The notes beneath the pieces were generated by a model. That model searched no databases. It saw nothing but the letters and a program-made list of their open reading frames with translations, and was not told the DNA's origin. A stretch of 64,000 bases of DNA from an uncultured Acidobacteriota bacterium (GTDB taxonomy: Bacteria > Acidobacteriota > Terriglobia > Bryobacterales > Bryobacteraceae): contig CADECY010000012.1 in assembly GCA_902825945.1 (NCBI GenBank), forward strand, positions 30,709-94,708, given 5' to 3'. Positions within the stretch are counted from its first letter, which is position 1, and the number at the start of each line of letters is the position of its first letter. The translations under genes were made by a program, and so were the position numbers. Of this stretch, positions 34,398 through 43,456 are shown piece after piece.

Positions 34398-36669
34398 GGT
34401 CTCCGGCGGCCACGCGGAAGGCGTTCAACACGGGAAGGCTGTCGAGCCGTACGTCCACTCGCCACATTCCCGGATAGGCGGAATCGGATGAAGCGACGCC
34501 CTGCACGGATCCGGTTCCACCGGCCACGGTCACGACGGGGGGAGTGTCCATCATGGCGAGCCCGCTTGCATCGCCGATCCGCACGTAGAAGCGGAAGGTT
34601 AGGCCGGCGCGGGGAGTGCTGCCGGTGTCCTCGACGATCGAAATGTAGCGAGGTGTCTGATCGCGTACGCCGTACCAGTAGGGGACACGCAGCGGAACTG
34701 GACTCGACGCGCCGCGGACGATCAGGAATCCCCAGTGCTCACCGGCACCGAGTCCGGCGGCGAACCAGCGGATGTTGACCTGCCGCGATTCGCCTGCCTG
34801 GAGACGCAGCGTGGCGGGCGGGGCGTCGGGCGCGCCGAAGGGCGTCGACGGCTCCACCTGGAACGTGAACGTCTCGGGTTCGTTTCCGACGTTGGTCACC
34901 GTGAGCTCGCGAGCGGCATTGAAGGAACCGCTGCCCGATCCGTAATGCAGCGCGGTGGGAGATACGGCGCCTCTGGCCTGCACCGCGGACTCGAGATCCA
35001 GTTGGCCGGTCCCGGTGTCGCGCAGGCCGGCCTCGAGCGGCGCGGCTGTATTGATGAGAAGCGAGCGGATCTCCGACATTCCGAGCGAGGGCCGCAGGCC
35101 TTTGATCACCGCCGCTGCTCCCGCGACGAGAGGTGACGAGAAACTAGTGCCGCCCGTCGATGTGTAGCCGGTGGCGTTGTAGAGTTCGCCGCGTGAGTCG
35201 AGGCTTTGCGCTGCCGTATAGAAGTTGTCGCCGGGCGCCGCAAGATCCGGCTTGAGAACTTCGAAAACCGCGGGACCGCGTGAAGAGAATCCGGTGAGGC
35301 GGCCGGGCGTCGCAGGGGTCGCGATACCCGCGAAACGGATCTCGGCGACCGCGTCCGGTTCGGCGGGGATCTTCGCCTTGAGCGCCAGTCCTTCCTCGTT
35401 CGAGATCATGACCGCGGGCAAGCGGGCGGTGCCACCCGTCCAGTTGCTTGCGGGACGATCGTCCGTGTAGAGCACCGCCGCGACAGCGCCGGCCTTTTGC
35501 GCGTTGTTGAGCTTGTTTTCAAAGAAACAGATACCTCGCGCGATGAGCGCGATCTTACCCGTGAGAGAACCCGCCGGAAGCGGGTCGCAGCCGAGCCCAT
35601 CGTTGCCGAGCGCGGCGATATCGGCCATCGGAGCGGTGATCGGCGTGCCGGGCGAAGTGTCGCCGGGAATACCGCGGTAGGATTCACCGAACGCGAGCAG
35701 GCCGCCACCGAGCCCGCGCGAGTTGGTGGTGGCACCCACCACGATTGCCCAGGGTGATCCACCGGCGAGAGTGGAGAGCGTTCCGATGTCCGATCCCGCA
35801 TTGCCGGCGGCGGTGACTACTACCACTCCGCGCGCCGCGACACGTTCCACCGCGCGCGTGACCACGTCGAACGCGGGGTTCGCGGCCGGCGTCGAGCCGA
35901 GGCTGAGGTTGATCACGTCCATGCCGTCGTTCGCCGCGTCTTCGATTGCCCGCACGATCATGCTGGCGCTGGCCCCGGCATTCGGATTATCGGGAAAGAC
36001 TTTGTAGTTGCCGAGATGGGCGCGCGGCGCGATCCCGGACAGTTCGCCGATCGGCGATTGATGCAGGCGGCCGGCAGCCGCCATGGCCACACCGGTGCCG
36101 TGCCCCGAGTAGTCCGCCGGAGTCTGCGCGGCGTAGGCCCGCGCTACGATTACCTTGCTGTTTACGCCCGCGAAATCGGAGTCACGCGTTCCCTTCGGAT
36201 ACCCGGCCGGAACCGAGAGTGACGCGTCCGAGAGCCCGGGATGATCGTGATCGATTCCGCTATCGACGATCGCGATCTTCATCCCGGCGCCTGCCTTCTC
36301 GATTCCACCGATCCTGGCGAAGGCCTCTTTCGCTTTGACGAGATTCGACGCCGCGTCGAGGAGCGGGTAAACCATATAGTCCGGATATACCCTCTTGACG
36401 CCGGGCATCCCTTCGAGCGCGGCGCGGCTCTGCGTGGTTTGCACGGCGTAGCCGTCGAACAGAGTGAAGGTGTCGAGCACCGTTCCGCCTCGATCCTCGA
36501 GAGCTTTCCGGAATGGCTCCGCCGAGGGTGCCGGGCGCCGGTTGGCAGCTCCCGCTTGTGCCGCCGGGACGGCCCCGTCGAGTTCGACGATGAAACGGTC
36601 CGGCAGAATCTGCGCGCTTGCGGCGATTGCCGCGAAAAGGATCGGAATCAGCCTATTGAATCGGTACAT
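34366..36669 (-). CDS. Secreted subtilisin-like (S8) serine peptidase with PA domain
   Basis: A 767-residue exported endopeptidase. A signal peptide (1-19) and an inhibitor-I9-like propeptide (about 23-100) precede the S8 domain. The catalytic triad is D136 (IVDSGID), H190 (SGHGTGVAM) and S509 (GGTSFSSPLVAG). A protease-associated domain is inserted around residues 325-455 (IALIARGICFFENKLNNAQKAGA). The C-terminal ~190 residues form a fibronectin-like beta domain. It lies directly downstream of a larger paralogue and overlaps it by 17 nt, so the two are probably one operon. Expected role: breakdown of extracellular protein. Confidence 0.92.
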   Translation of the reverse strand: MYRFNRLIPILFAAIAASAQILPDRFIVELDGAVPAAQAGAANRRPAPSAEPFRKALEDRGGTVLDTFTLFDGYAVQTTQSRAALEGMPGVKRVYPDYMVYPLLDAASNLVKAKEAFARIGGIEKAGAGMKIAIVDSGIDHDHPGLSDASLSVPAGYPKGTRDSDFAGVNSKVIVARAYAAQTPADYSGHGTGVAMAAAGRLHQSPIGELSGIAPRAHLGNYKVFPDNPNAGASASMIVRAIEDAANDGMDVINLSLGSTPAANPAFDVVTRAVERVAARGVVVVTAAGNAGSDIGTLSTLAGGSPWAIVVGATTNSRGLGGGLLAFGESYRGIPGDTSPGTPITAPMADIAALGNDGLGCDPLPAGSLTGKIALIARGICFFENKLNNAQKAGAVAAVLYTDDRPASNWTGGTARLPAVMISNEEGLALKAKIPAEPDAVAEIRFAGIATPATPGRLTGFSSRGPAVFEVLKPDLAAPGDNFYTAAQSLDSRGELYNATGYTSTGGTSFSSPLVAGAAAVIKGLRPSLGMSEIRSLLINTAAPLEAGLRDTGTGQLDLESAVQARGAVSPTALHYGSGSGSFNAARELTVTNVGNEPETFTFQVEPSTPFGAPDAPPATLRLQAGESRQVNIRWFAAGLGAGEHWGFLIVRGASSPVPLRVPYWYGVRDQTPRYISIVEDTGSTPRAGLTFRFYVRIGDASGLAMMDTPPVVTVAGGTGSVQGVASSDSAYPGMWRVDVRLDSLPVLNAFRVAAGDLSRTVQVGGQ

Positions 36670-39600
36670 TCACAGCCTTCGACACCACGCCATTCGACGT
36701 GACGACCAACGACTGAACTCCGCTGGGAGCGTCATCCGGAACGCGCGCCCGAATCAGATACCTTCCGGCCGTTCCCGGAGCCAGTCCACTGAATAGTATT
36801 TCAGCAGGTCGTCCGCCGATACTCAACTCTGGTAACACACGTACTAGGTTCGAAGTGTCGGCCGGAATGGGCTCTCCGGTGATGGGAAGACTCTCGACGG
36901 GTCCTAACCCGTTTGCTTCCAATTGGATCGCTTTTCCTCGTTGCGCGGGATTTGCACTTGTAACGGCGGCGCCGTTCTCGTCGACAGCCTTGGCGAGGGA
37001 GCGCCCCGTCTCCGGGTCGCCCGTCTCGAACACCGCGGGTGCGAAATCATTGAGCGGAACCGTGTAGAGTTCCGTCTGCGAATCTCCAATGCTCACCTTC
37101 ATCTGGGCCGAGTTCAACCCCTGCAGTTCCCACGGAACCTGGACGTCCACGCGGCCATCACTGACGTATTGAATCTTGCCCGGAGCGGTGATGTGGCGCT
37201 CGGTGACATCGAAGCTCACGCTCACCCCCGCCAGGCCCGGAGGAAGCCACGGTGTCGAGGCCGATCTCTCGGAATCGCTGAGGTTGCGGCCGAGGATCGA
37301 AATCAACGATCCCGGAGCGACGCCCCGGCCCACCTCTCCGCTTGCCATGTTGACCACGCCGTTCGTTTGAATGGCTGGAGCCAGGCGGGCGCGGCCTTGG
37401 AAATAGGCGGTGAGATTGCCCGTGTTGGCCGAGAACTCCTGTTCTCCGAAGGTCGAGCCGAGGGTCACGTTTGCTTCGGCGATGCCGAGATTGTCGGTGC
37501 GGAAGATGTCGCCGAGCTGGCCCCCGCCGAGGGTCGCGCTCCAATTGATGCGCATGTTTTCGACCGGTGCGCCGTAGCGGTCCACCGCCTTCAGCAATAG
37601 CCTCAGGCGGCTGCCGGCCGGGCGCACGAAATCGTGACCACGGAGTGGGATCAGGTTGTCCACGGCATTGTCGCCGTTCAGGAACAGGTACGGCAGCCGG
37701 ATCGGAATCGCGCCGCCGCTGATCAAGACGTCGCCTTCGTAGACGCCCGGAACCGGCCGCGACCCGGCTAGGGTGAACACGACCGCACGTGAGGACCGGG
37801 CAGGCACGCTGAAAGCCGTCTGATCCACCGTCACGCGAGCCGAGCCCTCGACGCGCGGGCGGATCTCGACGCGCAGGTTCATCGCGCTCTGGCTGTGGTT
37901 GTTGATGTTGACGCGAATCGGGGAAGGCGAGATCGCCGGCGTGTAGTAGCCGAACGATAGAGCGCCGGGTTCAGCGGTGACATTGGTCCGGGTGACCGCT
38001 TCCGCGTCGATCTTGCCCGCGCCCACCGCGCGGACGCTGGCTTGCACCAGCCGGTCACTGTTGTCGAAGTCGTCGACCGTCGTGGTGGCCGTGTTCATCA
38101 CCGCGGATTTCATTTGGTTCGGTGTGGCCTCGGGGAATCGCTGTTTGAACAGAGCCGCCGCGCCCGCCGCCATCGGTGCGGCGAAGCTCGTGCCCTGCGC
38201 CGCGATGTAGCCGCCCTCGGAGTACATGTCGCCGTAGGGATCGAAACGTTGGGTGGCCATGTAGATCGTCTGGCCGGGGGCGACAACCTCTGGCTTGATC
38301 GCTCCACCGGCAATCGAGGGCCCGTAGGAGCTGAAGAACGAGACGATATCCTCGTCGAACGGCACCGGTGCCAGTGTCACGTCGAGGTTCACCGGGCTGT
38401 CCGGGTTCGTTTTCCCGAACTCCTGGAGGGCTTTGCCGGCCTCGGATCCGATAATGGCCGCGGGAACCGAAGTCTCGCGCAGACCCTGCATCGGGAAAAG
38501 GCCGTTCGATCCATCGGTCCTCTGCACCAGCACCGCGAGGGCTCCGGCTCGCTGCGCGTTGTTCACCTTCGTCGCGAACGTACACTGGCCCTGCTGCACG
38601 ATCGCGATCGATCCCACGAGAGACCCGTTGGAGATGCGCTGGCAGGCGTGCTGGTCTTCCCCCATCGCCGCGAGATCTTTGACGGGTGCCGTGAGCGTTG
38701 GGCGTGGTCTGGGACCATCGCCGAATAGGACATAGGCGGGCCGCAGGCCGCCCGGGCCGCCTTCCGCCCGCAGGGTGGAGAAATAGCGTTGCAGGTTGGT
38801 GCTCGAACCTACCGTGAGCGCCGCCGGAACTGTTCCCGGTGTGTTGATCGTGTTGTAAGCGGGCCCATAGACCCCGATGTCGCCGTCGTTGCCCGCCGAC
38901 ACGACTACGGTCATGCCTGCCCGGGTCGCCGCGTCCACCGCATCTGCCCACGGATCGCACGGACGGCTGGCCGAATTGCCGCACGTGCTTCCGCGATCAT
39001 TCGGTTGCCAGATCGCTGGACGGCCGAGCGAGAGTACCGCGATGTCCATCCGGTCGCGGACCGCGTCATCGAGTGCCTGAATCACCACGTCGTCGAACGT
39101 GACGTCGTTGACGCCGGGCGAGCCGAAAATCTTGTAGCTGCCGAGGAATGCCTTGGGTGCGACACCCGACAGTGGCCCCAACGGACTTTCGTGACGCGTT
39201 CCCGCGGCCATCATCGCGACCGCGGTTCCGTGGCCGACGCGGTCGCGGGCGGAAAGATCGTCGGGCCGCGAATCCACCGGATTGTCGCCGAGCACCAGCA
39301 TCTGGACGTAGCTCCGCGCGGCGATCACCTTGTTCGAGGTGAACGGACAATCCACCGGTGCGCAACGCGGATATCCGGCCGGGATGCTGAGGGAAGCATC
39401 CTGAAACGCAGGATGTTGGTGGTCAATGCCCGAGTCGAGCACCGCGATGCGCACGCCCGCTCCGGCGTTGGCCTCGCCCACGTTCCGCCATGCTTGCGGG
39501 GCTTTCACGAGGTCGAGCGCCTTGATCGCATGGCGCCGGATGGGCTGCATCTCGACGACGCGCGCGACTCCCGGGAGCGCGGCGAGGGCATCCAGTTCCG

Positions 39601-39871
39601 AGGCATCCGCCAACACGTAGACGGCGTTCAGTACGGTTTGGGTGGCGCCGGTAATTCGGACGCCGCGATCCGCCAGAGCCGCCCGGAGCGTCCGGTGCGA
39701 TGCCGCGATCCTGGATACCTTGTGCGAGATCCCGGCGGGATCTCCGGCCGGTTCGAGCGCGGCCACCGGGGATTCCGTCAGAATTATAGCGTATCGCGAC
39801 CGCCGCCCTTCGCCCGAGGCAGTCCACGGAACTGCAGCCGCCAAAATCCACAACCCGAGAGTGCGCTTCAC
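36653..39871 (-). CDS. Secreted subtilisin-like (S8) peptidase with PA domain and TIGR03437-like C-terminus
   Basis: A 1072-residue exported peptidase. The triad is D146 (VLDSGID), H214 (VGHGTAVAMMAAG) and S562 (GTSFAAPMAAGAAAL). A PA domain insert has SIAIVQQGQCTFATKVNNAQRAGALAV, close to that of its neighbour. The C-terminal ~250 residues (SGEVGRGVAPGSLISILGRNLS, YVSDGRVDVQVPWELQG, LEANGLGPVESLP) look like the TIGR03437 domain also seen at 10591 and 11964. I chose the GTG at 39871, which gives a proper signal peptide (MKRTLGLWILAAAVPWTASG); a longer start at 39931 adds 20 polar residues before it. No strong Shine-Dalgarno is seen. The paralogy suggests a tandem duplication followed by divergence. 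Confidence 0.9.
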   Translation of the reverse strand: MKRTLGLWILAAAVPWTASGEGRRSRYAIILTESPVAALEPAGDPAGISHKVSRIAASHRTLRAALADRGVRITGATQTVLNAVYVLADASELDALAALPGVARVVEMQPIRRHAIKALDLVKAPQAWRNVGEANAGAGVRIAVLDSGIDHQHPAFQDASLSIPAGYPRCAPVDCPFTSNKVIAARSYVQMLVLGDNPVDSRPDDLSARDRVGHGTAVAMMAAGTRHESPLGPLSGVAPKAFLGSYKIFGSPGVNDVTFDDVVIQALDDAVRDRMDIAVLSLGRPAIWQPNDRGSTCGNSASRPCDPWADAVDAATRAGMTVVVSAGNDGDIGVYGPAYNTINTPGTVPAALTVGSSTNLQRYFSTLRAEGGPGGLRPAYVLFGDGPRPRPTLTAPVKDLAAMGEDQHACQRISNGSLVGSIAIVQQGQCTFATKVNNAQRAGALAVLVQRTDGSNGLFPMQGLRETSVPAAIIGSEAGKALQEFGKTNPDSPVNLDVTLAPVPFDEDIVSFFSSYGPSIAGGAIKPEVVAPGQTIYMATQRFDPYGDMYSEGGYIAAQGTSFAAPMAAGAAALFKQRFPEATPNQMKSAVMNTATTTVDDFDNSDRLVQASVRAVGAGKIDAEAVTRTNVTAEPGALSFGYYTPAISPSPIRVNINNHSQSAMNLRVEIRPRVEGSARVTVDQTAFSVPARSSRAVVFTLAGSRPVPGVYEGDVLISGGAIPIRLPYLFLNGDNAVDNLIPLRGHDFVRPAGSRLRLLLKAVDRYGAPVENMRINWSATLGGGQLGDIFRTDNLGIAEANVTLGSTFGEQEFSANTGNLTAYFQGRARLAPAIQTNGVVNMASGEVGRGVAPGSLISILGRNLSDSERSASTPWLPPGLAGVSVSFDVTERHITAPGKIQYVSDGRVDVQVPWELQGLNSAQMKVSIGDSQTELYTVPLNDFAPAVFETGDPETGRSLAKAVDENGAAVTSANPAQRGKAIQLEANGLGPVESLPITGEPIPADTSNLVRVLPELSIGGRPAEILFSGLAPGTAGRYLIRARVPDDAPSGVQSLVVTSNGVVSKAVNVPIQ

Positions 39872-39967
39872 GCCCCACTGGACGCTTTCGCTGGACGGAA
39901 AGTTTCGCCGATCGGACCCCTCCGGACGCAAATCGCTGCAATCGTCGCATTTTCAGCGATTTTCGAT

Positions 39968-39996
39968 TTGCCACGCTAGCACCTGTGTGGTACCAT
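39968..39996 (+). promoter_or_regulatory. Promoter of the RRM protein gene
   Basis: TTGCCA (39968-39973, 5 of 6 to the -35 consensus), a 17-bp spacer, and TACCAT (39991-39996) preceded by TG as an extended -10. Transcription would start near 40003, about 90 nt before the ATG at 40093: a long leader for this window. Confidence 0.6.
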
Positions 39997-40092
39997 TGAT
40001 ACGCTTCCCATGGACCGCTCTCCGTGCATCTCCCGCCACGCCCGGACCGGACCGAAGTCACACCTCGAGGCACGGAGTTAGACACCGCACGA

Positions 40093-40587
40093 ATGAGTTT
40101 TACCGTTTTTCTCGGAAACCTTCCAGTTTGGGTCACGGCCGATGACATCAAGTCCTGGCTGACCGCCGAAAACCTGGTGGCAGACCAGATCAAAGTCATC
40201 CGGAACCCGGAGACCCAAGAGTCCAAAGGTTTCGCTTTCATCGAAGCGCCCAACAACGACGAGATGCAGGCGATTATCCGCCGGTTCGACCGCGCGCCCC
40301 TGGAGGACCGCCTGTTGAGGGCGAATCCGGCCCAGCCGCCGAAGTCGAAGCGCGGACCTGGCGTTGGCCCGGGCGGTCCGATGGATCAGCCTCGGGAGGC
40401 GCGCGGTCCCATGCACGGCGGCGCTCCCATGCAAGCTGGCGCTGCGATGCAGGGGCAAGGGCCAGTTCAGGGCATGGGCCCCGCCGGTCAGCGTCCTCCT
40501 CGCCGCCGTGAACGCGGTGGCAAGAAGGGTGGCCGTGGAGGCGGTCCGCAGAGCGCCTTCGCCGAGGAACTCGCGAAAGCGCTGTAG
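40093..40587 (+). CDS. RRM-domain RNA-binding protein
   Basis: A 164-residue single-RRM protein of the bacterial Rbp type. RNP2 is VFLGNLP at 4-10 and RNP1 is KGFAFIEA at 45-52, with the fold complete by residue 80. The C-terminal half is a disordered tail rich in Gly, Met, Pro and Gln with repeated GP/GGP/MQ units, then an Arg/Lys/Gly stretch (RRRERGGKKGGRGGG) that could bind RNA electrostatically. The ATG at 40093 begins exactly where the RRM begins; a GTG at 40024 would add 23 unrelated residues. Bacterial RRM proteins can act in RNA folding or cold response; the role here is not known. Confidence 0.88.
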   Translation: MSFTVFLGNLPVWVTADDIKSWLTAENLVADQIKVIRNPETQESKGFAFIEAPNNDEMQAIIRRFDRAPLEDRLLRANPAQPPKSKRGPGVGPGGPMDQPREARGPMHGGAPMQAGAAMQGQGPVQGMGPAGQRPPRRRERGGKKGGRGGGPQSAFAEELAKAL

Positions 40588-40598
40588 CCGGACCACGG

Positions 40599-41489
40599 CT
40601 ACCGGCGCGTTCTCCATCTCGCCCATTCCGCTCCGGGAATTTCCACGCGGAATCGGACGAGGCGCTGTTTTTCCATTTCCGTGACATAAACCGTGCGGCC
40701 ATCCGGTCCGCCGAAGCAGAGATTGCTCGGCTTGGATCCGAGCACCGGAATCTCGCGCCGGATGTTGCCGTTCGGCGTCACCACGACGACCGTGCCTTTG
40801 CCGTGGCGGGTGATGTAGAGGTTGCCGTCCATGTCGGCGCGCATGCCATCGAAGCCGTGATCGGGGAAATCGATCAGCAGCCGCTTGTTGGTCAGTGTGT
40901 GGTCCGGCTGGATGTCGAACACCCAGATGTTGCGCTGCACTGTCTCGTTGACGTACAGATACCTGCCGTCCGGGCTGACTTCGATTCCGTTGGTGGTTCC
41001 CAAGCCGCTCACGACCTGCCGGACCTGTCCCTTGCGATCGATGTGCCAGATGCGGCCGGTGCCTGCCTTCCAGTCCGGATCGCTCGCGTAGATGGTGTCG
41101 TCTGGCGCCATCGCGATGTCGTTCGGTTGGCTCATCGATGGCTCGTGGGCGAAGACCTTGAATTTGCGAGTCTTGGTGTCAACGATGAGGATGTTGTGGT
41201 TGGCGTAGTCGGCGGCGTACATGTTGCCTTTTCGATCGAAGCGAATTCCGTTCGCGAGCGACCCTTGGGTGAACTCGAGAAAGACCTCGCCCTTGCCATC
41301 GGGTGTCACGCGGCCGATCGTGGGCTTGCGCGCGAAGCTCACCGCAAAGATGTTTCCCTTCTGGTCCACCGCGGGACCTTCGATTTCGGCCGTAAAGCTT
41401 CCCTCAGCGGTGAACGGCTTCGGCACGAACAACTCTTCATCCTGGGCGCCGAGGGCGGCAGCCATGCATAGAACGAACGTGATCTTCAT
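40599..41489 (-). CDS. SMP-30/gluconolactonase-like beta-propeller protein, exported
   Basis: A 296-residue six-bladed beta-propeller with a short signal peptide (MKITFVLCMAAALGAQ). Repeated propeller blades are visible as NGIRFDRKGNMYAADYANHNI, NDIAMAPDDTIYASDP, NGIEVSPDGRYLYVNET and DGMRADMDGNLYITRHGKGT. In the SMP-30/LRE group such residues bind calcium or zinc and hydrolyse sugar lactones, but stand-alone secreted NHL-like members also exist, so lactonase activity is inferred only. It is divergent from the creatininase gene with 26 bp between start codons and no Shine-Dalgarno. A TATAAC box ends 7 nt before its ATG. Confidence 0.85.
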   Translation of the reverse strand: MKITFVLCMAAALGAQDEELFVPKPFTAEGSFTAEIEGPAVDQKGNIFAVSFARKPTIGRVTPDGKGEVFLEFTQGSLANGIRFDRKGNMYAADYANHNILIVDTKTRKFKVFAHEPSMSQPNDIAMAPDDTIYASDPDWKAGTGRIWHIDRKGQVRQVVSGLGTTNGIEVSPDGRYLYVNETVQRNIWVFDIQPDHTLTNKRLLIDFPDHGFDGMRADMDGNLYITRHGKGTVVVVTPNGNIRREIPVLGSKPSNLCFGGPDGRTVYVTEMEKQRLVRFRVEIPGAEWARWRTRR

Positions 41490-41496
41490 TGGTGAT

Positions 41497-41504
41497 GTTA
41501 TACT
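41497..41504. promoter_or_regulatory. Symmetric divergent -10 element
   Basis: GTTATACT reads as TATACT on the plus strand (41499-41504, with TG one base before it, an extended -10), ending 11 nt before the creatininase ATG. On the minus strand the same bases give TATAAC (41502-41497), ending 7 nt before the SMP-30-like ATG, with TTGAGC as -35 at 18 bp (41526-41521). Both mRNAs would be nearly leaderless. Confidence 0.65.
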
Positions 41505-41515
41505 CCGGCTCTGGC

Positions 41516-42292
41516 ATGAAGCTCAAACGTCTCCTTTTCGCCGAACTGAACCGGACCGACCTGCGCGCGGCCTCCGAGAGCGCTCTTGTGGTGTTTCCTC
41601 TGGGCGCGGTGGAACAACATGGACCCCATCTGCCGGTGGGCACCGACTACTTCACGGTCGAACGGATCGCGCGTGGCGCCGGACGGATCGCGGCCAACGA
41701 CGTACCCTTGCTGGTGGCGCCGGCGATGCCGTTCGGATGCTCGCAGCATCACATTCCGTTCGGCGGCACGTTCTCAATGACATCGGAAACCTACTATCGG
41801 GCGGTGTTCGAAATGGTGCTCGCGGTGGTGCAGTCGGGCTTCCGCCGTCTCTTTTTACTGAACGGCCACGGCGGCAATCACGAACTGCTGCAACTGGTGG
41901 CGCGCGATATCGCCTTGCAGCATCCAGCGCACGTCGCTTCGGCGTCCTACTGGACGATCGCCTGGGACGCGCTGGTCGACGCTGGAGCGGCGAAGAACAA
42001 GCGCTTGCCTGGGCACGCTGGAATCTTCGAAACGTCGCTGATGCTCGCCCAGCATCCGGAGATCGTGCCACCCGAGGCGGAGCGTCCGCACCGCGACAAT
42101 GTGGGCGACAGCGACCCGCGCAATTTCCACAAGCCCTACCGGCCCGAGCATCCCGGTTCGTGGCAGGCGATCGACGGGTACACGGACAGTCCCGATCAGG
42201 CGACGGCGGAGATGGGCGAGTCATATCTGGGCGTGATCGAGCGGGAGGTTGCCAAGACGTTCGTCGAGTTTTCGCGGGCTTGTGAGGGGTGA
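41516..42292 (+). CDS. Creatininase family amidohydrolase
   Basis: A 258-residue metal-dependent hydrolase of the creatinine amidohydrolase family, which opens cyclic amides such as creatinine or acts on related formamides (MftE, ArfB). Metal-binding residues appear in PLGAVEQHGPHLPVGTDYF (E33, H35, D44) and NGHGGNHELLQ at about 117-127; GHAGIFETSLMLAQHPEIV is the usual late motif. The ATG at 41516 is used because the in-frame TTG and GTG codons upstream overlap the promoter. It lies beside an SMP-30-like gene and, after a convergent gap, an M14-like deacylase, but no complete catabolic pathway can be read from this. Confidence 0.9.
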   Translation: MKLKRLLFAELNRTDLRAASESALVVFPLGAVEQHGPHLPVGTDYFTVERIARGAGRIAANDVPLLVAPAMPFGCSQHHIPFGGTFSMTSETYYRAVFEMVLAVVQSGFRRLFLLNGHGGNHELLQLVARDIALQHPAHVASASYWTIAWDALVDAGAAKNKRLPGHAGIFETSLMLAQHPEIVPPEAERPHRDNVGDSDPRNFHKPYRPEHPGSWQAIDGYTDSPDQATAEMGESYLGVIEREVAKTFVEFSRACEG

Positions 42293-42360
42293 TCGATTGC
42301 CGGTCGCGTGGAGCCCTGGCGCCTGAAATCCGGTGCCCCTGAGCGGCCGTGATCGAGTTT

Positions 42361-42377
42361 GCCGATCAGGGATCGGC
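42361..42377. terminator. Hairpin in convergent intergenic region
   Basis: GCCGATC and GATCGGC form a perfect 7-bp stem around AGG. It lies between the stops of the convergent creatininase and deacylase genes, where a bidirectional terminator is expected. There is no T tract, so intrinsic termination is uncertain. Confidence 0.4.
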
Positions 42378-42392
42378 TCAGTTACGAAGGCT

Positions 42393-42410
42393 CTGGCGCG
42401 ACATCGCCAG
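42393..42410. terminator. Second hairpin in convergent intergenic region
   Basis: CTGGCG and CGCCAG form a 6-bp stem around CGACAT, 11 bp before the stop of the minus-strand deacylase gene. As with the first hairpin there is no T tract. Confidence 0.35.
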
Positions 42411-42420
42411 CCCTCCGGCC

Positions 42421-43455
42421 CTACAGCGTGCGCGGATCTACATCATGCGCGACACATGCGACGCAATCGCCTTGCCCCACCATGGACGGCCCGCGATTGG
42501 CGACCAGGATGCCATCGGCATGCGCCCAGACCTTCGCCGGTTCGCGATCCGGATTCTCGATCGAGAAAACCTGGCCGAGCAGATCGCCTTTCTTCACCGC
42601 CTCGCCCAGTTCGACACAATTCTCGTACAAACCTGATTCCGGCGCGAAGCGGTAGTCTTCGCGGTCGAGCGATTGCACCCAGCGGGCGGGGCCGAGTCCG
42701 GCTTCGGCGCGCGACTTCTCCTTGCCGCGGAGAACTCCACAGTGGATCAGCACGTTGCGGAGGCCCGCCTGGCACTGGCGGTGGATCGACGCGGGGACCA
42801 GTTCCGCGCCGCCCATCTCGGTGGTGATCACGATCTTGCCCTGGCGTTCGGCCTCGGTGGGAAGCAGGCCGGTGCCAGCGACATCGGCATAGAGAAACGT
42901 GACCTCGGTGAGGAACGCTTCGGCCGCCCGGAGCATTCGGTTGCGTTGTGCGAGATCGGGCACCAGGTGCATGTGCGCGCATGGCAGGAATCCCATGCTG
43001 CGGCCGCCGGTGTGCAGGTCGATCACGTACTCCGACATCGGGAACAGCACCGTCGTCAGGTAGTGCGCGAGGATCTCGCTGACGGTACCGTTCGGATTGC
43101 CGGGAAAGCAGCGGTTGAAGTTGCGGCCGTCGAGCGGCGACAACCGCGTCGATGCCTTCGATGCCGGCGGATTCAGGCACGGAATCAGTATCAGAGTTCC
43201 CGTGACATCTTCGGGCGCTAGTTCGCGCCACAGCCGCAGAATCGCGACTTGGCCGGGGTATTCGTCGCCGTGATTGCCCGCCATGAGCAGGACCACCGGA
43301 CCCTCGCCGTTGCGGATCACGCTCACGGGAACCCGCAGGTTGGCCCAGCCGCCGAGATTGTGCGAATAAGGAATCGCGAGGTGGCCGCTTTGTTTTCCTG
43401 GCCGGGAGTAGTCGAGGTCTGTGTGAATTGGATTGGTGCTCATCGAACTTGCCAT
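42421..43455 (-). CDS. Succinylglutamate desuccinylase/aspartoacylase-like (M14) deacylase
   Basis: A 344-residue zinc-dependent deacylase, closest in layout to N-alpha-acetyl-diaminobutyrate deacetylase (DoeB-like). The zinc site shows MAGNHGDEYPGQ (H62, E65) and VIDLHTGG; LNPPASKASTRLSPLDGRNFNRCFPG is the typical substrate loop. The C-terminal ~100 residues are a beta-barrel domain ending IENPDREPAKVWAHADGILVANRGP. The ATG at 43455 follows the DUF1501 stop by one base (TAGAATG), suggesting coupling; an ATG at 43443 with a TAGAAT box ten bases before it is the alternative. Substrate unknown. Confidence 0.85.
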   Translation of the reverse strand: MASSMSTNPIHTDLDYSRPGKQSGHLAIPYSHNLGGWANLRVPVSVIRNGEGPVVLLMAGNHGDEYPGQVAILRLWRELAPEDVTGTLILIPCLNPPASKASTRLSPLDGRNFNRCFPGNPNGTVSEILAHYLTTVLFPMSEYVIDLHTGGRSMGFLPCAHMHLVPDLAQRNRMLRAAEAFLTEVTFLYADVAGTGLLPTEAERQGKIVITTEMGGAELVPASIHRQCQAGLRNVLIHCGVLRGKEKSRAEAGLGPARWVQSLDREDYRFAPESGLYENCVELGEAVKKGDLLGQVFSIENPDREPAKVWAHADGILVANRGPSMVGQGDCVACVAHDVDPRTL

Positions 43456-43456
43456 T

